From: Pseudomonadota bacterium
Lineage (GTDB): Bacteria > Pseudomonadota > Gammaproteobacteria > Burkholderiales > SG8-41
Direction of reading: 5' to 3'
NCBI GenBank assembly: GCA_023431245.1
Contig: JAEYXO010000047.1
Location: 1-10,667 of the forward strand
DNA length: 10,667 bases
A program made the position numbers and the translations under genes. A model generated the notes under the pieces. It had not been told where the DNA came from. It made no database searches and was given only the letters and a program-made list of their open reading frames with translations. Of the stretch, positions 5,125 to 10,667 are shown piece after piece (positions within the stretch are counted from its first letter, which is position 1; the number at the start of each line of letters is the position of its first letter).

Positions 5125-6957
5125 TTGAAGTTTTCATTCCTCACTGCGCCCGAACTGCAAACGTTCGCGCTACGGCTGTTTCCGTTCCTGCAATGGTGGC
5201 CGATGGTCGACCGCCGGACCCTGCGCGCCGACGCGCTGGCCGGCCTGACCGGTGCGGCGGTCGTGTTGCCGCAGGGCGTCGCCTTCGCGACCATCGCCGG
5301 CCTGCCGCCGGAATACGGGCTCTACGCGGCCATGGTTCCCGCGGTCGTCGCCGCCCTGTTCGGATCGAGCTGGCACCTGGTTTCGGGCCCCACCACCGCA
5401 ATCTCGATCGTCATCTACTCGACGATGAGCGGCGTCGCCGTGCCTGGCACCCCCGAATACATCCGCCTCGTGCTGATGGTGACCTTCCTCACCGGCATAT
5501 TCCAGCTGGCCATGGGGCTGGCCCGCATGGGTGCGCTGGTGAACTTCATCTCCCACACCGTCGTGCTCGGATTCACCGCCGGCGCCGGGCTGCTGATCAT
5601 GAGCACCCAGCTGCCGCACTTTCTCGGCATCCCGATGCCCCGGGGCATCTCCTTCGCCGAGACACTGCAGCTGACGGTGGCCGGTCTCGACCAGATCAAC
5701 TGGTACGTGGCTTCGGTCGGCGCCCTCACCCTGCTCGTCGGCATATTCGTGCGGCGGCGCTACAGGCGCCTGCCCTACATGATCGTGGCCATGATTGCCG
5801 GCAGCCTGTATACCGCCGCGCTGGGACTGATCCCGCAGCTTGACGCACGCAACCAGATCGAGACCGTCAAGGCGCTGTCCGGGATCTTTCCGCAGTTCTC
5901 GGTGCCGGATTTTTCGCTGGAAGCCCTGCGCAAGACCGCATCCATCGCGGTCGCGATCACCATGCTCGGACTGACCGAAGCCGTGTCCATCGCGCGCGCC
6001 ATTGCCGTGCGTTCGGAACAGCGCATCGACGGCAACCAGGAATTCATCGGCCAGGGCCTGTCCAACATCGCCGGCAGTTTCTTTTCCGCCTACGCATCCA
6101 GCGGGTCCTTCAACCGCAGCGGGGTCAACTACGAGGCCGGGGCGCGCACGCCGCTGGCGGCGGTGCTGGCCTCCGTGTTCCTGCTGCTGATCGTGCTGCT
6201 GGTGGCCCCGCTGGTGCAGTTCCTGCCGGTGCCGACGATGGCCGGCATCCTGTTCATGGTTGCCTGGGGACTGATCGATATCGCGCAGATCCGCAACATC
6301 ATCCGAACCAGCCTGCCCGAAAGCATCGTGCTCGGCGTCACGCTGCTGGCGACCCTGTTCGTACAGCTCGAATTCGCCATCTACGCAGGCATCCTGCTGT
6401 CACTGATGCTGTACCTCAAGCGCACCTCGCACCCGGTGATACTCGACGTCAAGCCCGACCCGGAGGAAGGCAGCTACCATTACTCCGCGGATACCGGGCT
6501 GCCCGACTGCCCGCAGCTGAAGTGCGTGCGCATCAACGGATCGCTGTTTTTCGGCGCCGTGGACCATGCGCAGCAGGTCCTGCAGAAATACGGGGAACGC
6601 ACCCCGCAGAAACACCTGCTGATCGTTGCCAGCGGCATCAACTTCGTCGATGTCGCCGGCGCCGAGATGCTGGCCCACGAGGCCAAACGCCGGCGGCGGG
6701 CCGGCGGCGGCCTTTATTTCTACCGGATCAAGGATGAGGTCATCCGCCTGCTCAAGCGCGGCGGCTACATGCGCGACATCGGCGAGGACCATGTCTTCCC
6801 CGTGAAACACCCGGCACTGGCCGCGATCTACCCCCGCCTGGATGTCGCGACCTGCCGCGACTGCAGGCTGCGCATATTCCGCGAGTGCCGCGACCGTCTT
6901 CCCGACGGCTCGCCGCGCAGCGAAACGGCACCGGCTGCGGTGACGCCCGCCCCATGA
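5125..6957 (+). CDS. SulP-family anion transporter with STAS domain (first of pair)
   Basis: The inner-membrane protein (610 residues from this start) belongs to the SulP/SLC26 family of sulfate, bicarbonate and related anion carriers. The transmembrane part shows the family blocks ADALAGLTGAAVVLPQGVAFATIAGLPPEYGLYAA, SGPTTAISI, GLTEAVSIARAIA, NQEFIGQGLSNIAGSFF and SGSFNRSGVNYEAGARTPL. The link between the two membrane halves is short. A STAS domain starts near residue 465 (NGSLFF at 471-476). Its phosphorylation-type motif reads D509-V-A-G, with alanine where serine is usual. The tail carries C577, C580 and C588 (CRDCRLRIFREC). The start is uncertain. TTG 5125 follows GGGAAA and fits the predicted promoter, whereas ATG 5080 would add 15 residues. 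The stop overlaps the next SulP gene by ATGA. The substrate cannot be read from the sequence. Confidence 0.92.
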   Translation: MKFSFLTAPELQTFALRLFPFLQWWPMVDRRTLRADALAGLTGAAVVLPQGVAFATIAGLPPEYGLYAAMVPAVVAALFGSSWHLVSGPTTAISIVIYSTMSGVAVPGTPEYIRLVLMVTFLTGIFQLAMGLARMGALVNFISHTVVLGFTAGAGLLIMSTQLPHFLGIPMPRGISFAETLQLTVAGLDQINWYVASVGALTLLVGIFVRRRYRRLPYMIVAMIAGSLYTAALGLIPQLDARNQIETVKALSGIFPQFSVPDFSLEALRKTASIAVAITMLGLTEAVSIARAIAVRSEQRIDGNQEFIGQGLSNIAGSFFSAYASSGSFNRSGVNYEAGARTPLAAVLASVFLLLIVLLVAPLVQFLPVPTMAGILFMVAWGLIDIAQIRNIIRTSLPESIVLGVTLLATLFVQLEFAIYAGILLSLMLYLKRTSHPVILDVKPDPEEGSYHYSADTGLPDCPQLKCVRINGSLFFGAVDHAQQVLQKYGERTPQKHLLIVASGINFVDVAGAEMLAHEAKRRRRAGGGLYFYRIKDEVIRLLKRGGYMRDIGEDHVFPVKHPALAAIYPRLDVATCRDCRLRIFRECRDRLPDGSPRSETAPAAVTPAP

Positions 6958-9098
6958 GGATCAGCGGAAGGATTTTTCCGTTTCTGCGCTGGCTGCCGCT
7001 CAGCCGCGAATCGCTGCGGGCGGATTTCATAGCCGGCGCCACCGTGGCCATGGTGCTGATTCCGCAATCCATGGCCTATGCCCAGCTCGCCGGGCTCCCG
7101 GCCTACTACGGCCTCTACGCCGCCTTTCTCCCGGTGATCATCGGCGCGATGTGGGGATCCTCGCACCAGCTCGCCACCGGGCCGGTGGCCATGGTGTCCC
7201 TGTTGACGGGGTCGGCACTGGCCCAGTTTGCGGCACCCGGCACCGAGCAGTTCATCGCGCTGGCCATCCTGCTGGCATTGATGGTGGGGGTCATGGAGTT
7301 TGCGATGGGCCTGTTCCGGCTGGGTGCGATAGTCAACTTCCTGTCCCACCCGGTCATTGTCGGATTCACCAATGCGGCGGCGATCATCATCGCGCTGTCC
7401 CAGTTCAACAAGCTGCTGGGCGTGCACAGCGCGCGCTCCGACCGTTTCCTCGCCGATGTGTGGGATGTGCTGCTGCGGGTCGGCGACACCCACCTGCCGA
7501 CCCTGGGCATGGGCCTGCTCGCCCTCGCGGTGATGCTGCTGGTGCGCCGTTACCGGCCGGCATGGCCCGGCGTGCTGATTGCAGTGGCGCTGACCACGGC
7601 ACTGAGCTGGGCCATCGGCTTCGAACGCAACGCCAAGGCGGGCCCGGCCGATTTCCGCGATCCCCAGGTGCGCAATGTGATCGACTCCATGGTGGCGCTC
7701 TCGGCGCGCAGCGGCGTACTGCGCCAGGAAACCGCGGCCAAAATCGGCGAAATCGATGACCTCGCGGTCAGCAGCGGGGACACCCATCCGCGCTTGATCA
7801 TGCTCAATGCCGACCTCGAATTCCTCAGGCTGGAACTGCGCGCAGTCGAAGCCGAGCAGAGGGTCCGCTTCGCCGAGCTGCGGCGCCTGCGCTTCAATCG
7901 CAGCACCGATGATTCGGGCGCAATCACATACCACCTCTCCGGAACCGGGTCCCAGGGCGCGCCCAACGACGGCAGGCGCTGGACCATCACCGCGCTGGAC
8001 GGCAGCAGCATCAGCATGAAAGGCGGCGGCGAAGTGGTCGGCAGCGTGCCCGCCGGCATACCCGACCCGGCGGCACCGAAATTCGACTGGGACACCCTGA
8101 TCAAGCTGCTGCCGACCGCACTGATCATCGCGCTGATCGGCTTCATGGAAGCCATTTCCATCGCCAAGTCGATGGCCACGCGCACCCGGCAGCGCATCGA
8201 TCCCAACCAGGAACTGGTCGGCCAGGGACTCGCCAACATCGTCGGCAGCCTGTTCCAGGCCTTCCCGGTCAGCGGCTCCTTCTCGCGGTCCGCGGTCAAC
8301 CTCGCCGCAGGCGCTGCCAGCGGCATGTCATCGGTGGTTGCCGGCGCGATTGTCCTGGTCACGCTGCTGCTGTTCACGCCGCTGCTCTACCACCTGCCGC
8401 AGGCGGCCCTGGCGGCGATCATCATGCTCGCCGTGTTCAACCTGGTGAATGTCCCGGCGCTGCTGCATGCGTGGAAAGCCCATCGCCATGACGGCATCGC
8501 CGCCGTAGTGACCTTCCTCGCCACGCTCAGCTTCGCCCCACACCTCGATACCGGCATCCTGATCGGCGCGGCACTGGCCATCGTGCTCTACCTCTACCGC
8601 ACCATGCGCCCGCGCGTGGCCGTGCTCGGCCGCCATCCGGACGGCACGCTGCGCGATGCGCATCTGTTCGGACTGCCCACCAGCGAGCGCCTGATCGCCA
8701 TCCGCTTCGACGGCTCCCTGTTTTTTGCCAACGTGCCCTATTTCGAGGACGTGATCCTCGACCAGGCCGCGAAACACCCGCAGGCACGCTACATCCTGAT
8801 CGTCGGCGACGCCATCAACGAGCTCGATGCCTCGGGGGAGGAAATGATCAGACACCTCGCGCGACGCCTGCAGGACAACGGCGTGACCATGGTGTTCAGC
8901 GGACTGAAGCGCCAGGTGCTCGGCATCATGGAAAAAACCGGGCTTTACGCATCGATAGGTGCGCAGCATTTCTTCCGCACCGAGGACATGGCGCTGGAAG
9001 CCATTTCGCAATGGCTGCATGACCCCGCATTCGACGAAAAATTCTTTCCGCTGCGGACACCCGCCGGGGAGCAGGTCGCGGCCCCGCAGGAAAAGTGA
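6954..9098 (+). CDS. SulP-family anion transporter with large central insertion and STAS domain (second of pair)
   Basis: At 714 residues this is about 100 longer than its neighbour. Family blocks are ADFIAGATVAMVLIPQSMAYAQLAGLPAYYGLYAA, ATGPVAMVSL, LSHPVIVGFTNAAAII, IGFMEAISIAKSMA, NQELVGQGLANIVGSLF and SGSFSRSAVNLAAGA. The STAS domain runs from about 575 to 690 with D586-G-S-L-F-F and the canonical D625-A-S-G. Residues about 226-359 are extra. They form a predicted alpha-helical part with leucine heptads (284-312), then a Gly/Ser/Thr-rich part, inserted just before the conserved VVGSVPAGIP at 361-370 that precedes membrane segment 8. In the known SLC26/UraA topology this loop faces the periplasm. 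The ATG at 6954 overlaps the previous stop as ATGA, so the two transporters are made together and may form a heterodimer (inference). The substrate is unknown. Confidence 0.92.
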   Translation: MRISGRIFPFLRWLPLSRESLRADFIAGATVAMVLIPQSMAYAQLAGLPAYYGLYAAFLPVIIGAMWGSSHQLATGPVAMVSLLTGSALAQFAAPGTEQFIALAILLALMVGVMEFAMGLFRLGAIVNFLSHPVIVGFTNAAAIIIALSQFNKLLGVHSARSDRFLADVWDVLLRVGDTHLPTLGMGLLALAVMLLVRRYRPAWPGVLIAVALTTALSWAIGFERNAKAGPADFRDPQVRNVIDSMVALSARSGVLRQETAAKIGEIDDLAVSSGDTHPRLIMLNADLEFLRLELRAVEAEQRVRFAELRRLRFNRSTDDSGAITYHLSGTGSQGAPNDGRRWTITALDGSSISMKGGGEVVGSVPAGIPDPAAPKFDWDTLIKLLPTALIIALIGFMEAISIAKSMATRTRQRIDPNQELVGQGLANIVGSLFQAFPVSGSFSRSAVNLAAGAASGMSSVVAGAIVLVTLLLFTPLLYHLPQAALAAIIMLAVFNLVNVPALLHAWKAHRHDGIAAVVTFLATLSFAPHLDTGILIGAALAIVLYLYRTMRPRVAVLGRHPDGTLRDAHLFGLPTSERLIAIRFDGSLFFANVPYFEDVILDQAAKHPQARYILIVGDAINELDASGEEMIRHLARRLQDNGVTMVFSGLKRQVLGIMEKTGLYASIGAQHFFRTEDMALEAISQWLHDPAFDEKFFPLRTPAGEQVAAPQEK

Positions 9099-9140
9099 AC
9101 GGAAACGAGTGACGGCCCGGCCGCACTGCCGCCCGGCACC

Positions 9141-9146
9141 TATAAT
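9141..9146 (+). promoter_or_regulatory. -10 box upstream of the cobalamin adenosyltransferase gene
   Basis: A perfect TATAAT lies 31 bases before the ATG at 9177, within the 78-base gap after the second SulP gene. No convincing -35 is seen at 16-18 bases upstream. No hairpin terminator is visible after the SulP gene, so read-through from the transporters is also possible. Confidence 0.5.
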
Positions 9147-9176
9147 GTGCGCCCACGATCCCGGAGTACTGCGCCC

Positions 9177-9731
9177 ATGGCGAACCGACTTTCGAAAATA
9201 GTCACCCGCACCGGGGATGACGGCAGCACCGGTCTGTCATCGGGCAGCCGCGTACGCAAGAACCACCGGCGCATCGCCGCCATGGGCGATGTCGACGAAC
9301 TGAACAGCGCCATCGGCGTGCTGCTCGCCGAAGAGCTGCCACAGGCGGTGCGCAGCGCGCTGACCGGCATACAGCATGACCTCTTCGACCTCGGCGGCGA
9401 ACTCAGCCTCCCGGGGCATGCGCTGGTCAGCGACACCCATCTGCAGCGCATCGACGGCCTGATCGGAAGCTTCAACGGCGAATTGCCGCCCCTGCGGGAG
9501 TTCGTGCTGCCCGGCGGCACCCGCGCCGCCGCACTGGCCCATGTGGCGCGCACCGTGTGCCGCCGCGCTGAACGCACGCTGGTGGCACTGGCCGGGGAGG
9601 AGCCGGTCGGACCGCTGCCGGTGCAGTACCTCAACCGCCTGTCCGACCTGCTGTTCGTGCTGGCCCGGGTCTGCAACCGAGCAGGCGGCAAGGGCGACGT
9701 GCTGTGGCGGCAGGACCGTAACCAGGACTGA
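9177..9731 (+). CDS. pduO: Cob(I)alamin adenosyltransferase, PduO type
   Basis: The 184-residue enzyme transfers the adenosyl group of ATP to cob(I)alamin, giving adenosylcobalamin. The N-terminal ATP-binding block TRTGDDGSTGLSSGSRVRKN starts at residue 10 and is followed by the family motif GDVDELNSAIG. The second active-site block reads FVLPGGTRAAALAHVARTVCRRAERTLVAL, containing the conserved RRAER. The end, YLNRLSDLLFVLARVCNR, is also characteristic. The length is that of a stand-alone trimeric PduO/MmaB enzyme, with no extra domain, and it is not of the CobA/BtuR type. The ATG at 9177 gives the standard N-terminus, and GGAG at 9163-9166 lies 10 bases upstream. It converges on a corrinoid-binding protein gene only 12 bases away, in keeping with a role in processing imported corrinoids. 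Symbols such as cobO or mmaB are used for similar enzymes. Confidence 0.95.
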   Translation: MANRLSKIVTRTGDDGSTGLSSGSRVRKNHRRIAAMGDVDELNSAIGVLLAEELPQAVRSALTGIQHDLFDLGGELSLPGHALVSDTHLQRIDGLIGSFNGELPPLREFVLPGGTRAAALAHVARTVCRRAERTLVALAGEEPVGPLPVQYLNRLSDLLFVLARVCNRAGGKGDVLWRQDRNQD

Positions 9732-9743
9732 TTGCCGCTCCGC

Positions 9744-10634
9744 TCAGCGCCTTGCGGCGCGCACGGCATCGAGATGTGCGCAGACCAGCCGCGCGCCGTC
9801 GAGCAGGCGCGGCGTCGGGCGCTGGATCAGATCCGGCGCAATGTAGTACGCCGGCATCACCGACAGCGGCGGCGGCAGGCCGGCCCAGCGTGCAGCGTAG
9901 GCATCGGCCTTTTCCGCGGAACTCCCGCCGAGCGCGACTTCCGGCCGCGCCGCGAGCAGGGCCTCCCGTGAAACCTCGGGCGTCAGCGGCCGCAGGCTGC
10001 CGAACACGTTGACGCCGCCGCACAGTTCAATGATTTCGCTGATCACATGACGATCGTTGACGGTCATCAGAGGCGACGGCCAGATTTCGTAGAACACGCG
10101 CACCGGCGGGCCCGCGGGACGGCGCGCGCGCAGTTCGCCCAGCCCGCGAGCAAAGGCCATCCGCGCCGCCGCACCGGCGTCTGAGGTGCCGGCCAGCGCA
10201 GCAATCGCCTCGATGCTGCGCCCCACCTCCTCCAGCCGGGCCGCGTCGGACACGAACACCGGCAGGCCCGCACGCTCGATGCGGGCAACCGTTTCCTGCG
10301 GGGTGCCGCTGCGCCAGGCCAGCACCAGATCCGGCTTCAGCACCAGCAGGCGCTCGATATCGGTATGCAAGGCATCGCTGACGACCGGCAATGACCTCGC
10401 CTCCGCGGGGTGGTTGCTGAAGCGTGCGACGCCCGCCAGGCGGGCACCGGCGCCCGCCGCAAAAACCAGCTCCGTCAGATGGGGCGTCAGCGTGACGATG
10501 CGCTGTGCCGGCCGCTGCAGGCGAACGACGACGCCGCGGTCATCGGTGACTGCAACCGGCGCCCCTCGCAGCGGCGCCGCAACACAGGCAAGCGCCAAAA
10601 CCGCGGCAATGCGTGTCAGCCAGGACTTGAGCAA
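9744..10634 (-). CDS. btuF: Periplasmic cobalamin-binding protein, BtuF-like (start uncertain)
   Basis: The protein (296 residues from this start) is a class III periplasmic binding protein of the vitamin B12 ABC importer type. An N-terminal signal peptide (KSWLTR, then AAVLALACVAA) is cut near residue 24. The first lobe shows RIVTLTPHLTELVFAAGAGARLAGV and LLVLKPDLVLAW. The second shows VFYEIWPSPLMTVNDRHVISEIIELCGGVNVF and VSREALLAARPEVAL, closest to BtuF. Haem- or siderophore-binding relatives remain possible. The codon at 10634 is TTG without a clear ribosome binding site. No in-frame ATG lies between it and the window edge, and the frame stays open, so the true start may be outside. Membrane and ATPase subunits (btuC, btuD) are not in the window and could lie upstream. 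It converges on the adenosyltransferase gene. Confidence 0.85.
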   Translation of the reverse strand: MLKSWLTRIAAVLALACVAAPLRGAPVAVTDDRGVVVRLQRPAQRIVTLTPHLTELVFAAGAGARLAGVARFSNHPAEARSLPVVSDALHTDIERLLVLKPDLVLAWRSGTPQETVARIERAGLPVFVSDAARLEEVGRSIEAIAALAGTSDAGAAARMAFARGLGELRARRPAGPPVRVFYEIWPSPLMTVNDRHVISEIIELCGGVNVFGSLRPLTPEVSREALLAARPEVALGGSSAEKADAYAARWAGLPPPLSVMPAYYIAPDLIQRPTPRLLDGARLVCAHLDAVRAARR

Positions 10635-10667
10635 GACATGCGGGACTGCCGCAGCGCCCCTTGCATG

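Noticed and set aside
4983..5294. Upstream extension of the first cytochrome frame to 5294
   Set aside because: It crosses the TATAAT promoter and the start of the divergent SulP gene. The signal peptide at 4982 marks the real N-terminus.
6828..7934. Minus-strand open frame (368 codons) opposite the second SulP
   Set aside because: It is antisense to conserved transmembrane blocks of SulP and rich in His, Gln, Gly and Arg, with no domain or ribosome binding site.
8070..8300. Second SulP as a recent duplicate of the first or a source of long DNA repeats
   Set aside because: The shared blocks are conserved at protein level only. Flanking residues and DNA differ widely, so the duplication is ancient or the genes were brought together.

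Overview
The window is a densely packed, GC-rich stretch of chromosome from what looks like a proteobacterium, probably beta or gamma. The signs are a class 2 (quinone-linked) dihydroorotate dehydrogenase, an RnfB-type ferredoxin, an endonuclease III whose residue numbering matches the E. coli enzyme, small periplasmic class I cytochromes c, and a PduO-type adenosyltransferase. This placement is inferred from gene content, not from an alignment. No RNA genes, CRISPR arrays, insertion sequences or phage genes were seen.

Left part (1-1985, + strand): the 3' end of pyrD, then an alanine dehydrogenase and a soluble RnfB-like double-cluster ferredoxin. Each overlaps the gene before it (7 and 4 bases), so they form one translationally coupled operon. 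Converging on it (2003-3528, - strand) is a two-gene unit encoding an exported SH3-domain protein and an exported M48 metalloprotease, coupled by a GTGA overlap. A 69-base divergent promoter region separates this unit from nth (endonuclease III, +), which ends in a strong bidirectional hairpin terminator.

Middle part (4300-9098): two small exported cytochromes c of the c553 type lie on the - strand and appear co-transcribed. They are divergent from a pair of SulP anion transporters on the + strand whose genes overlap by ATGA. The divergent spacer holds a palindrome and a 21-base-spaced direct repeat placed over the -35 regions of both predicted promoters, which suggests one shared regulator. 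The second SulP protein carries about 130 extra residues between its two transmembrane halves, in a loop predicted to be periplasmic. This is the most unusual structure in the window. The first SulP has no such insertion, but has a cysteine-bearing C-terminal tail and an alanine where its partner's STAS domain has a serine.

Right part (9141-10667): a PduO-type cob(I)alamin adenosyltransferase with its own TATAAT box converges on a BtuF-like periplasmic corrinoid-binding protein. This suggests corrinoid uptake and conversion to adenosylcobalamin. The stop codons are only 12 bases apart.

Several genes appear to use GTG or TTG starts (ald, the M48 and SH3 genes, nth, probably the first SulP and perhaps btuF). 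Most starts were therefore chosen from overlaps, ribosome binding sites, signal peptides and family residue numbering, not from the first ATG.
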